A DNA stretch of 64,000 nucleotides from Linum tenue. Lineage: Eukaryota > Streptophyta > Magnoliopsida > Malpighiales > Linaceae. Below the pieces are notes generated by a model. That model was not told the DNA's origin. It was given only the letters and a program-made list of their open reading frames with translations, and made no database searches. Shown here piece after piece: positions 20,631-31,600 of this stretch. How positions within the stretch are numbered: position 1 is the first letter of the stretch; each line of letters starts with the position of its first letter. The stretch is from contig CAMGYJ010000004.1 of NCBI GenBank assembly GCA_946122785.1, positions 13,538,150 to 13,602,149 of the forward strand, read 5' to 3'. Made by a program: the position numbers and the translations under genes.

Positions 20631-22765
20631 TGATAGCGCCATATTCGAACTTGTTTTTCTCGTCATTTTTTGGCCGTTTGAGCTTGGTTTATTGCTCTCG
20701 TGACCTATTTTACACTAGGTTGTGTTCGTTTATGATGTTTCAGGTCCTAGCATAGGCGCGAAGGAGTGAAGTTCGGGACATTTTGGAAAGAAACAGTCAG
20801 TGCCCAGCTGAGAGTTACGGCCAGACCCTTCAAGTTACGGTCTGGCCTGTATCTCCTCATGGTGGCCCGTAACTTTGCGGTGGAGCAGACAGAGTTCCAA
20901 GGAGCTTCTGGAAGTTACGGCCAGACCCTTCAAGTAGGGATGTCAACAAAACCCGAACCCACGGGTACCCACCCGACTCAGCCCGGTCAACGCGGGTAAA
21001 ACCCGCTACACTATTCACCGGGTTGAGTTGGGTTGGGTTTGGGTTTAGGTAAACCCGCTCCATGGGTACCCGCCCACACACATATAATTATTTTCCCTGT
21101 ATATTTAATATTCTAAATAATATATCTTCCTTAAATAACTAATATTCTTTATGTTTGTGGAGACATGTATAATTTGTTCTTTCTAATTGTTTAGAATGAA
21201 GTTGATATTATGAAGTGGAGAGTGAAGAAACTTAGTTGACGAGGAAGAAGCTTTCAATTAATCTTATTGTTTATAGATGTTATCTTTAATTTTGAACAAT
21301 TTGTATTGATCATTTGCGGTTTGCTTGTATGCTCTAGATTTGTGTTTTTTGTATGATTAATTTGTATGAGAAAATTGATGTTAAACTTTTATTTTGAAAG
21401 AAACTTGTTATTGTAAATTTTTTACCATAAAAACCCACGGGTACCCATGAACCCGCAGATACCCAGCGGGTTGGGTTGGGTTTGAGTTTTTCAAACCCAA
21501 CGGGTTTTACCCCGGGTTTTTTGGTGGATAAACCCATGGGTTTGGGTTTGACAAACCCTCCCCCCCCCCAACCCGACCATTTGCCATCCCTACCTTCAAG
21601 TTACATTATGGGCCGTAACTCTCCCTTCTTTCCCGTAACTCCGAGGCGGCGAAAGTCAAGTGATTAGAAGCATATTTGAGGTTACGGCCTCCCCCCTCGA
21701 GTTACGGTCGAGGCGAGGCCGTAACTTCACCAAAGAAGCCGTAACTCTTGGTTTACGGAGTGCCACAACGACGCCGTTTGTGGGAAGTTATGGGCAGGGG
21801 AGCAAAGTTACGGTCGTAACATAGGCCGTAACTCGAGGATTCTCAACCTATTTAAAGGCTGCTCAGGAAATTTTGCAAAGGATCCGATTTTTGGACTTCC
21901 AAAGGCAGAAAAAGAACCCTAAAGAGAGTGACAAAGCAAAACCCAAGGGAAAGGATTGGAGTGATCTGAAGACCTCGAAGCTCGATTCCCCAATCTTGGA
22001 GTACCGATTAGCCGCCAGGAGCAGTTGTCCATTGTCGTTCTGATGGTGTCTACTCCGAGCATGACGTTCTCACATCTCTTCATGGAGTAATTTACCATTT
22101 CATCTGGGTATGAAGAACCCTAGCTGTGTATGTTAGGAATGATTGTATGAACCTCATGTTATGAATGAAATTGATTTGATAAGTTCAGTTGAGGAATTAT
22201 TCAGAATTGCATGAGTCCTGATCAAACCTGTGTAATTCCGACTTTAACCTAGAATGATAGTCTCTGCATAGGTTAAAAGAGCAACCTTTAACTGAAAGTG
22301 GTGAATCGACTGCTTTAGTCGAAAGTCGATTCACTGCTCCGTACGAGAACAAAGGCCAGTAGTGGAAGTTTCGCGTGTTTAACCTTGGTTAGTGTATTGC
22401 CGGTGGAGGTTAGTCGCCTGTCGGGCAGTCGAACCAAGAGGGTCTGGATAGTCCAGACCAATAAATAACTTTCCGTTGTTTATATATCAATCGGAGTAAT
22501 TTGGGACTGTATAACCTAAACTAGCTGCACTCTAGGAGGAATCATATTCGGATGACCTTTTTAACCTGAAAAGAACCAGACCATTACTTGTTTTTGTTTC
22601 TTTTGCATTGAAATCACTATACTCTCTTAGTCTTGCTAGATAATAGGAGTTGACTGAGTAAGCAGTAGATCTAGAGCCCGGGTTGACAATTAGACTTCCA
22701 CTATTCTTCATTACCAATATACGATTATATTTGGTCGTAGTTTGGTGTTGTGTTGTAGCGTGTCA
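20631..22765 (+). mobile_element. 5' LTR of a decayed Athila-like element (with nested hAT-type insertion)
   Basis: It starts TGATAG and ends GCGTGTCA, six bases before a tRNA-Asp primer site. Without the nested 658-bp element and its duplication it would be about 1.47 kb. It shows the shared aggttgtg block near 20718, an array of agttacggcc/ggccgtaact motifs from 20812 to 21835, a tatttaaagg box near 21850 and the gaagaaccctag block near 22110. It is inserted in the 5' part of the antisense LINE. Confidence 0.85.
20935..21592. mobile_element. hAT-type miniature element nested in the LTR
   Basis: Ends are tagggatgtcaa and ttgccatcccta. The 8-bp duplication ccttcaag is perfect (20927-20934 and 21593-21600). 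Interior: acccacgggtaccc and gggttgggtt steps, AT-rich middle, no coding frame. It splits the palindrome array of the LTR in two. Confidence 0.85.
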
Positions 22766-22771
22766 AGTTTT

Positions 22772-22791
22772 TGGTGCCGTTGCCGGGGATC
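22772..22791 (+). promoter_or_regulatory. Primer-binding site for tRNA-Asp
   Basis: The sequence tggtgccgttgccggggatc matches the complement of the 3' end of plant tRNA-Asp (GUC) with one mismatch. This primer is characteristic of Athila-type elements. It sets the internal edge of the 5' LTR at 22765 and the plus-strand orientation. Confidence 0.85.
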
Positions 22792-22908
22792 CCTCTAGAT
22801 TATTGAAGAATGTGAACATCTGTTACTTTAGCATTTACTTTTCTGCATTTTCCCTTTACCCCCTGTGTGCCTTCATGGGTTGTGCTTGTAGCTGTGTGCA
22901 GGTAATGC

Positions 22909-24540
22909 ATGATCTGTAGCCAGTCGGGAAAGCTATATTTGCTAGATCAAGAGATTGAACAAACTTTTCGTAACCTCAAGCGAGTTTTGAAGGCGCGACT
23001 GGCTGCAGAGGAGGCTTTGGAGCAGCTGAACATCCACCAGGAAGACGACATGGAAGAACCCAACAATGATAGGAACATTGTTCTCGATGAGCATAACATG
23101 GGATACTATTGAACTTCCAGAGCCGTAGACATGAGGTCGCCCATCTAGCTCCCTCAAGTCCCAGCTAATAACTTTGAGGTGAGCACCTCTTCCATCACCA
23201 TGTTGCGCCGCTCGGCAGTGTTCCGTGGAAAGGACGGGGAGTGCCCCAAGTCGCACATATGGCGATTCCACAAGCTGATCGATGGAATCAAGATTAATGG
23301 GGTTCCTGCGGATGCCATCCAGTTGAGGTACTTCCCCTTCACTCTAGAGGGGCAGGCAAAGGAGTGGCTGGACACCCGGCCTCCGGGATCGATCACTACA
23401 TTCGCCAGCCTGACCGATAAGTTTCTCACCTGCTATCATCCTCCATCTTAGACAGCGGACCTGCAGAAGGAGATCACTCATTTTGCACAGGAAGAAGATG
23501 AAACCATCTGGGTCGCGTGGGAATGATACACCAGTATTTTCCTTAAGTGTCCCAATCATGGTTTTAACGACGATTTCAAGGTGGGAACCTTCTACCGGGC
23601 TCTCTTTCCAGAAGACAAGCAGCTGATCGACTCGGTCTATGGGGGGAATATACTAACAAGACGCCACCGCAATTGAACCAACTCTTTGAAGAGATGACGG
23701 AGCAGGGATATGACTGGGGTACTGTGCGTAGGTCGAGAAGAGCACCTGGCCGGGGTGTGCATGCCGTGGACACCCAGTCGTCTTATTTGGTGCAGGCGAT
23801 GAGGAAGTCTACTACCCCTCAACAACATATGGACTTCATAAGCAATGCTTGACGCTTCGAACCCTACAACAACACATATAATGAAGGGTGGCGCCAAGGG
23901 ACCTCCTGGTTTCCAGAGACCACCATATCAGTCCAGGCAGGGGCAATTCCCGCAGTCGCGGCCTCTTTATCCGACCAGGCAGGAGCAAACTTTTCCTGAG
24001 TAGCAGGCGCGTCAATTCCAGCAGTCGGGTGCGGTCCCAGCCAGCCAAGCACCGCATGACCAGATGGCGGAGTCGCGAGACATTGTTGGTGCCCTGGCCA
24101 ACACTAGTGCCCAGAAGTTCAAAAACATGTAGCGGTTCATGGTAAAGGCATCGGGGGTAGTTCCTAGACCTTGAAGTTGGTCAGAGGTCACTTGAAGCCG
24201 GGCAACGGAACACCCAAGTTGTTCTGCGGGACATCCAGACCCAGTTTGGAGGTCTGGCTTAAGCGTTTGTGCAGAGGGAACCAGGCACTTTACCAGGTCA
24301 TACCATCCCTAATCCAAAGGAACCGAATGCCCACTGCAACACTGTTATCACAAGGAGTGGCAAAGTTACTGCACTTGTCCAGGCCAGACAGGAGGAAAAG
24401 AAACCTGCTTCAGCACTTCCAGCTGTTGATGAAGAAATGTAAAAGGAGTTTGAGGTGCCTGCTCCTAAACCGCAACCAATGGTGCATGAGTATGTCCCTC
24501 AACTTCCCTTTCCTACTCGGTTGCACAAAGACCGACTAGA
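22909..24540 (+). pseudogene. Decayed gag region of the Athila-like element
   Basis: Frames around 23179-23450 carry the retrotransposon gag core: HIWRFHKLIDGIKINGV, then LRYFPFTLEGQAKEWLD and a phrase like SLTDKFLTCYHPPS. Gag forms the particle that packages the element RNA. Stops occur inside the domain (for example at 23449) and the following Gln/Pro-rich part is split among frames, so no full product can be made. Confidence 0.75.
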
Positions 24541-24569
24541 GACTGAGTTTCCCAAATTCATGGCAATGT

Positions 24570-25320
24570 TGAAGTAGGTGAACATCAGTATGTCTTTCAT
24601 GGAGGCATTGTCGAAGATGCCCAAGTATGCTAAATTCATGAAAGAACTCCTCACCAACAAGAGGAAGTTTGGAGAGCTGTCGACAGTGATGCTTAATGAG
24701 GAGTGTTATGCCATCCTGCAGAACAAGCCACCAGAGAAGCGAAAAGACCCAGGGAGTTTTACTATCCCTTGCATGATTGGTAGCTTGCATGTAGGGAAGT
24801 CCTTGGCGGATTTAGGCGCGAGCATAAATTCCATGCCATATAAACTGTTTAAAAAGCTAAGCCTAGGTGAACCCAGTACCACTAGGATGAGCATTCAATT
24901 AGCATCCTAGGGGCATTGCAGAGGACTTGATAGTCAAAGTAAGGTCATTCTCGTATCATGTTGATTTTGTTATTCTTGATATAAATGAGGATGTGGATGT
25001 GCCTTTAATTCTGGGTAGACCTTTTCTCTCCACCGCCAAGGCACTAATTGATGTCAATGATGGAAAACTAATTTTGAGGGCTGGGGGTGAGCAAATCACC
25101 TTCTCTATTTTTGCTAATAGGAAGCACCCCAAGCTCCATGATGATCTAGATTACTACGATGTTATTGCTGACTTTGAGACCGCACTCGCCATCACGAGTG
25201 TGGCTACTGATGATTTTCTCGAGCATTGTCTTTTGTTAGGGGAACATGCATCGCAGGAGTTTCAGCTGGAGGAGCAGCTCACCGAACTAGAGGGAGCTGC
25301 GATCGTGGGGTGAGAGAAGC
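24570..25320 (+). pseudogene. Decayed aspartic-protease region
   Basis: The frame at 24578-24910 includes ADLGASINSMPYKLF, the active-site DLGAS box of Athila-type proteases, and ends in a stop. The next frame (24927-25313) continues with DVPLILGRPFLSTAKALIDV, the typical C-terminal ILGRPFL half of the protease. The protease would cut the Gag-Pol polyprotein. One stop/frameshift near 24910 splits it. Confidence 0.78.
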
Positions 25321-25329
25321 CCCGGATCG

Positions 25330-26170
25330 CCACATCCTTGGATGAGCCACCAGAGCTGGAGCTTAAGCCCCTCCCTTCTCACCTGGAGTACACATTTCTC
25401 CGGGAGGAGAATAAGTTCCCGGTAATCATCATCTCGAAACTGAAGCCCGAGCAAAAGAGCAGTCTGGTTGCTCTGCTGAAGAAGTACGCCTGGGCCATGG
25501 CGTGGAAGATAACTAACATTAGAGGAATTAGCCCATCCTTCTGCTCCCACAGAATTTTGATGGAGGATGAGGTTAAGCCAGTCAGGAAGCCGCAACGGAG
25601 ATTGACTCCTAACTTGGAGGCAGTGGTCCGGGCCGAGATCGTGAAGTTGATGGATGCAAGGATCATCTTTTCTATATCTGATAGCAAGTGTGTCTGTCCC
25701 ACTCAGTTGGTCTTGAAGAAAGGCGGGATGACTGTGGTCCCGAATGAGAAGAATGAGCTTATCCCGATGCAGACCGTGACTGGCTGGCGAGTCTGCATTG
25801 ATTACCGGCGCCTGAACGACGCCACCATGAAGGACCATTTCCCTCTACCTTTCATTGATCAAATGCTGGAGAGGTTGGATGGTCATGAGTTCTACTACTT
25901 TTTGGATGGCATGTCTGGATATTTCCATATTCCCATCGTGCCGGAGGATTAGGCGAAGACCACATTCACCTGTCCCTTCTTTACTTTTGCGTACCGGAGG
26001 ATTCCATTCTGGCTTTGTAATGCATCAGCGACCTTCCAGCGGTGTATGTTGGCCATTTTCGACTGACTAATTGGAGAGATCAAGAAAGTCTTCATGGATG
26101 ACTTCTCGGTTTATGGAGACTACTTCTCACATTGTCTTCATAACCTAGAGCTTGTCCTGAAGAGGTGAGA
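25330..26170 (+). pseudogene. Decayed reverse-transcriptase domain
   Basis: The frame 25338-25952 carries the start of the gypsy-type reverse transcriptase: VKLMDARIIFSISDS, then GWRVCIDYRRLNDATMKDHFPLPFIDQ. After a stop at 25950, the neighbouring sequence encodes TFTCPFFTFAYRR and the catalytic box FMDDFSVYG near 26090. Several stops separate the motifs, so the enzyme is dead although its core residues remain visible. Confidence 0.85.
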
Positions 26171-26174
26171 GGAG

Positions 26175-26935
26175 ACGAACTTGGCACTTAGCTGGGAGAA
26201 GTGCCACTTCATGGTTCGTGAAGGTATTGTGCTCGAGCACAAGACCTCCAAAAAGGGGATCGATGTAGATCGCGCAATGGTAGAGACGATTAGCAAGCTA
26301 CCTCCACCTGTTTTTGTGAAGGGGATCCGCAGCTTTCTTGGTCATGCAGGCTTCTACCGGCGCTTCATCAAAGATTTCTCGAGGATTTCCCTGCCATTGA
26401 TCAAACTGCTCGAGAAAGACGCACCATTTCACTTCACTCCAGAGTGCACAAATGCATTCGAGACTTTGAAGGAGAAGCTTACCCATGCACCCATCATGGT
26501 GACTCCAGATTGGTCTCTGCCCTTCGAGCTGATGTGCGATGCGAGTGACTATGCGCTTGGAGTTTTTCTTGTCCAGCGACGCAATAAGCATTTCCAACTT
26601 ATCTACTACGCGTCGAAGACCTTGAACGATGCCCAGGAGAACTAAACCACCATATAGAATGAGCTGCTTGCAGTGGTGTACGCTTTCGACAAGTTGCAAA
26701 GTACCTGGTGCTTTCTCATGTTGTGGTCTATACCGACCACTCGGCCATTCGCTATTTGATGACCAAGGCTGACGCCAAGTCAAGGCTCATCCGCTGGATT
26801 CTCCTTCTGCAGGAGTTGGATATCGAGATCCGGGATAAGAAGGGAGCGGAGAACATCGCAGCAGATCACCTCTCACGGTTGGAAGCCTCCGGTGGACAAC
26901 TTCGTGGAGGAGATCAATGTCTCCTTCCTGGATGA
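26175..26935 (+). pseudogene. Decayed RNase H domain
   Basis: 26181-26645 reads CHFMVREGIVLEH, then SFLGHAGFYRRFIKDFS and LPFELMCDASDYALG, the end of the reverse transcriptase, connection and the first catalytic Asp of RNase H. 26708-26935 reads [12 protein letters not shown] and [13 protein letters not shown], the last part. A stop with frameshift near 26645-26700 breaks the domain. Confidence 0.8.
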
Positions 26936-27650
26936 GCGACTTTTGGCACTATGCTTGGTATTCTGACTTTTTCATTTATCTGGTAGGCAAGCAGTTACCC
27001 AAGGGGATGGCCACTAACGCTAAGCGTAAGTTCTTCTCCGACCTGAAGTACTATTTTTGGGAGGATTCATACCTCTTTAGGATCGGACCAGATGGCGTGA
27101 TTTGACGGTGTGTCATGGAGCACGAGATGGGAGCCATCCTGTCTCAATGTCATGAGGGACCAGCTGGCGGTCATCACGGAGGGAACCGCACGAAGCGAAA
27201 GGTGCTCCAGTCGGACTTTTTCTGGCCCACGCTCTTCAAGGATGTCGATGCCTTTGCATGCCAGTGCAATCGATGTCAGCGATCAGGTACCGAACGTAAA
27301 ATGAAGCTGGTGGAGTTAGAGGAGTGGTGTTACCACGTCTATGAGAACACCATACTGTATAAGGAGCGAACCAAGTGCCTCCATGACGCTCGACTCAAAA
27401 GCCCGAAGGAGTTTCAGGTGGACGATAGTGTTCTGCTATACAACTCCCGCCTGTGACTCTTTCCAGCAAAGCTGCGCTCTCGGTGGTCTGGACCGTTCAC
27501 GGTCACCTAGGTGTTTCCCTACGGCACCGTCGAAATTGCCAATCGACTGACTGAGCCCTTCAAGGTCAACGGGCATCACATCAAACTGTACCTGGAAGGC
27601 GATGTCGAACGCGCGGAGTTGGTGATTGATCTTGCGGACCCTTAGCTTCG
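26936..27650 (+). pseudogene. Decayed integrase with the catalytic core deleted
   Basis: 27115-27300 keeps the zinc-binding N-terminal domain (two His then CQCNRCQRSG). Immediately after, the reading jumps to VELEEWCYHVYENTILYKERTK, which belongs to the C-terminal side of the integrase. The whole central catalytic domain with its DDE residues is missing. The C-terminal part then continues (KSPKEFQVDDSVLLYNSRL, LRSRWSGPFTV) with stops. This copy cannot integrate by itself. Confidence 0.75.
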
Positions 27651-28092
27651 CCATGGGTGTGCAGCTAAAAGACGGTAAAGAAGCGCTTGTGGGGAGGCAA
27701 CCCCAACTCGGTTTGCATTTTCTTCCGTTTTTCTTTTTCTTTTTGTGATTTTTCTTTGTCGTGAGTCGAACATGGAGTTTTGTGGTCAATTTCGTGTCAC
27801 GTGGAGTTTATGTTGGTGAAAATTTGGCTTTGGGTGCTTGTGGGGTGTTTTTTCGGGTGTTCATGTTGTTTCTAGCGTGTTTGGGCGGAGAAAGGCAGAA
27901 AGCTTTTCAGAGTTATGGGCATAGGCCGTAACTTTGACTACCTGGCCGTAACTCTGAAAAGCCTTCTAGGTCGATTGGGGTGATTCCCAGAAGGTTACGG
28001 GCAAAAGCTCGAAGTTACGGCCTAGCTTGTAACTACAAGTCGCGAACCCAGAAGGTTACGGGCCTATGCGAGAAGTTACGGCCTCAACCGGG
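27651..28092 (+). other. 3' non-coding region with an agttacggcc array
   Basis: After the integrase remains comes gtggggaggcaacccc, typical downstream sequence for Athila-type elements. From 27895 to 28085 the motifs agttacggcc and ggccgtaact repeat at least five times, like the array in this element's 5' LTR. No complete 3' LTR is found, so a deletion has probably joined internal sequence to a remnant of LTR U3. Confidence 0.5.
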
Positions 28093-28277
28093 TAGAAGTC
28101 GGTATACTGACGTCCACAATGTTGCCACCGAGTACCGGTACCACCCGGTTAACTGTATACCGGTTACCGTCGATTACCGATATGGTTACTGGTTAAATCG
28201 GTAACCAGCAAACCGAATACCACCCCTATTTGGGCCTTAATCGGGAGTTTTGAAGTGGTGCATTCGGGTTGAGTCAG
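28093..28277. mobile_element. Truncated hAT-type element and LTR end fragment
   Basis: 28110-28228 is rich in accggttaac steps and ends aataccacccct(a), the right end of a hAT-type miniature element whose left end is lost. Then tttgggccttaat...gagtca (28229-28277) resembles the last 50 bp of the solo LTR at 17710-17758. So another Athila-like LTR once ended here. Confidence 0.4.
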
Positions 28278-28640
28278 CTATAGTCCCGTCAACTTTGAAA
28301 TATAGGTAAAATTACATGTAAAATTCGTAACAAATTTAGAAAATAGAGCAGTCGGTAAGGTTTAGTCCCTCTTCTCAATCACCATGGATCAAATTAGCCG
28401 CTCTCATTCAAACTACTTGCTTCGCCACTATATGAGTGGCAGATCCATCACTCAAATTCAACAAGCAATTGATCTTTTAATTTTAAGTAGGTTCGATGGT
28501 TGAGAATAACAACTCTTTATTTTCTTGCTTTTTCTAGCTTGTATCTCCTTCATTTTATTCGAATTTGAAATTTTTTACCCAACTCTTCTGTTTCTTTCCT
28601 AAATAACTATGGTCATGGTACTTGGAAAGAAAATGTCATT
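28278..28640. other. Unassigned AT-rich sequence
   Basis: No gene, RNA or clear repeat could be recognised in this stretch. It lies between an LTR end fragment and a LINE relic. Confidence 0.35.
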
Positions 28641-29640
28641 TTCATCTTTGTTATGCGTCTACCGCCGAGGTCAATTTGGCAATCCCTCTACCTGTTTTCC
28701 ATGTGGCTCATCGATTGATCTGGCATTGTGATGCCTCTGATATGTACTCTGTCAAATCTGGCTAGAATTTAGTTGTTGCAGATTATGTTGGGATTTTTCT
28801 ACTATTTCGTTGCTCTTTGATTTGAGTTCTTGGAAGCTCCTTTGGTCTCTTCATATTCCTCCAAAGTTGAATTTTATTCTTTGGTCTTATTAAGGGTTAT
28901 CTTTCCAATACGAGATGTTTTAAGAGATACATAATTGATTGATGATATTGTTTCATGACTTGCACTCATGGTTGTCACGCCGGCCGGCGTGCCACTGGTT
29001 GAACATGGTTCAACCTGTACCGGTCATAAAACCGGCATGACACCATCGGTATGACCGGCATGATCAATATACGAATCTCCAAGTAAAATGACCTTATCTT
29101 AGTGAACTTAATTGATAAAAAATAATTTATTATTTATTTTATGTGTTAAAAAGTTAAATGTTGATGTTATTTGTTGGATCCAAGTACAAATATTTAGGTA
29201 TTGACGTTAAATGTCGTGTTTAAATATGAGTATTTGTAAATTATTTGTAATATTAACCGGCATGAACCGGCACAAACCGGTATGTACCACCGGTCGAACC
29301 ATTCCACTTGCTAAACTGGCACACTGGCATAAACCGGTTTGACAACCTTACTTGCACTCTTGCAGGACTACTATTCAACTTTGGGATCTGTTGGGTTATA
29401 GTCATCTTCTGGAATAAGTTCACCATTGTCATGTGGCTATTGGTTGGCGGCTTGGCGCATATTGTTTTTTGATGCAAGTCTCTCCAAAGTTGTAATTTCT
29501 CGACTGGTTTTCCTTTTCTGGTGTATTTGGAAAGCCAGCTACACTTCCACTTATGATGGGCTTCAGTATCTCCCACACACATTGTGTTGCCAGTATGAAT
29601 CTCAGTCCCAGGTGGCTAAATGAGAAATGGTGAGATGTGG
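28641..29640 (+). pseudogene. LINE ORF2 C-terminal relic
   Basis: Broken plus-strand frames give IPLPVFHVAHRLIW, then YSVKSG (near 28750) and, one frame over, LFWCIWKASYTSTYDG (near 29520). These belong to the zinc-binding and C-terminal region of plant LINE ORF2. The MULE-type element at 28968-29349 is inserted between the two parts. Many stops show that it is old. Confidence 0.6.
28968..29349. mobile_element. MULE-type miniature element
   Basis: A 10-bp duplication acttgcactc (28958-28967 and 29350-29359) flanks this 382-bp block. Ends are atggttgtcacgcc and gtttgacaacctt, inverted over about ten bases. The inside carries ccggcatgacc and aaccggcatgaa steps near both ends and an AT-rich centre. 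Duplication length suggests a Mutator-like element. A diverged relative lies around 39.85-42.76 kb. Confidence 0.75.
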
Positions 29641-30344
29641 GTTGGTTTTGTTTATTTTAATGATGGGAGAGAGATTATTTTGCCTGGGATGTTTTTCTCC
29701 ACGCATCTGTTACCCATTTCTCGCTTCTGGCTCTTCGTGATTTTTTTATGTTGGTATATGACTCACTATTTGACTAATATTTATTTTTGTGGGATGTGCA
29801 GGTGATTATCTAAATGATCGACGTAAGGGATTAGTCACACGTAATGGATGCAGCTATCCTGCAAGTGTTGCAGACTTCGTCCATCATGCTACCCTTCTTA
29901 GTTTCTTTGATTTTCTACACCTAGATTCTGAAGCACCATAATCCAACCATATACTATTTTTACTAAAATACCTTTAATAAATATGAAATACATTAAATAA
30001 AAGTGAAAACATCTTATCAGAGAAAACTAAACATGGGAATTCAAGCTAGATTAACATCACTCGGATAGTACTTAAGATGTTTCTATAATTCTTGAGTGCT
30101 GGCGTGTAGTCAATCCTAATTCTAAGTGCAGGCATGTTTTCAATCCTAATCCTAATTTATTTGTTTTAATTATACTGAATACAGATTCTTAACGGAAGAC
30201 AATGCTCATGCAAGGCCTATATGTGAGAAATTTAGTTTACTGAACATACATGCTTAACAAACAGACATTTAACCAACAAGAGTTCAGTATAGTAGTAATA
30301 CTATTAGTCTTGAACCAGAAAGTTTCAGGTTCGAATCCTTTAAT
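29641..30344. other. Intergenic, nothing recognised
   Basis: The stretch is AT-rich with short frames only. An isolated ggttcgaatcc near 30328 resembles a tRNA B-box but no tRNA fold accompanies it. Confidence 0.4.
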
Positions 30345-30353
30345 TAATATCTA

Positions 30354-30878
30354 GGGTTAATATATTTGTATGGCCTGAACTTTGACCAAAATAAACATCC
30401 TTGCCAATCTTTTCGATCTATAACATCTTGGCCCAAACTATACATCAAAATAACTAAATTGACCAAACCCAACGTTTGACCATTAACTTGGACGGTCAAA
30501 CGTGTTGACTAACAGTCAACGCGCCACATCATCACCCAGTAAGCACAAAACACTTAAAAAAATTGATTTTTTCCACCTATTATCATTTATCTCTTTTATT
30601 GTTTTTTCTTTTCTTTTTATATTTATTTTTAACTTAATTAAAATAATGAAATTATGTGTCTTTTTTGAATTTTTCAATATTTTTTATGTTGACTGGGCAG
30701 TGATATGGCGCGTTGACCGTTAGTCAACACGTTTGACCGTTCAAGTTAAAGGTCAAACACCGGGTTTGGCCAATTTAGTTATTTTGATGAATAGTTTGGG
30801 TCAGGATGTTATAGATCGAAAAGATTGACCGGGATGTTTATTTTGGTCAAAGTTCAGGCCATACAAATATATTAACCA
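30354..30878. mobile_element. Long inverted-repeat miniature element (MULE-type)
   Basis: The arms (about 30354-30520 and 30705-30878) are inverted copies of each other over roughly 160-170 bp, including ggttaatatatttgtatggcc at the outer ends and gttgactaacagtcaac near the loop. The 9-bp duplication taatatcta is perfect (30345-30353 and 30879-30887). A transcript would fold into a long hairpin. The AT-rich loop has no coding frame. Confidence 0.82.
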
Positions 30879-31029
30879 TAATATCTAATCACAAAAATAA
30901 AACTTATAGGAACCTCCTACCATGCCTCGAAGTTATTATAAATTGAACTGTTTGACCTATTATAGCAGGTTTTACAGGTCGTATTGCGTAAATCTAATAT
31001 TTATTACCTAACAATTACATAATACTTTT

Positions 31030-31600
31030 TAGTCTTACGTAAACAGTTAAATTAGAAGCGTTACGGAAACCCGGAATGTTTTCGTAACGACTTTACATTT
31101 TCCTTAACGCTAGAATAATATTCACTATGTAAAATAATCGCCTATTACGTAATGACATTTTACAACTGTTACATAAAATACACACTCGTTACGTAAAGGT
31201 TACAAAACGAAGGTTATTTCTTGCGTAACAGTTAAATTTGAAGTGTTACATAAGACTTCCGGAATGACTTACCACATTACGTAACTTTGATTAATATTCA
31301 TTACATAAAAGGATCATCCATTACGTAAGGCTTCCGTAATGGCACTTTACAACTGTTACGTAAAAATACATATGTTTCATAAAGCTTACGAAACGATAGT
31401 TATTTTTTACGTAATAGTTAAATTAGAAGCGTTACGTAAGCCTTCTGTAATGATTTAATATGTTACGTAACAGAAGGTTAATATTCATTACATAAAAAGA
31501 GCATTTATTACGTAAAGTTTCCGTAATGACATTTTTCAACTTTTAGGTAAGATAAACACACATTACATAATGCGTAATGCAACTTGTGAAGCCTACTATA
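31030..31600. repeat. Three diverged tandem units of about 185 bp rich in TTACGTAA
   Basis: Units start with agttaaattagaag-like sequence at about 31045, 31230 and 31416, a spacing of 185-186 bp. Each contains the palindrome TTACGTAA or close variants; at least eight exact copies occur in the block. The units are well diverged. No coding frame is seen. Origin unknown; it could be a decayed satellite or part of a transposon. Confidence 0.7.

Noticed and set aside
22909..27650. Active autonomous Athila-like element
   Set aside because: Stops in gag, protease and reverse transcriptase and the missing integrase core make it inactive.
30325..30345. B-box-like ggttcgaatcc
   Set aside because: No matching A-box or cloverleaf; taken as chance or SINE-like debris.
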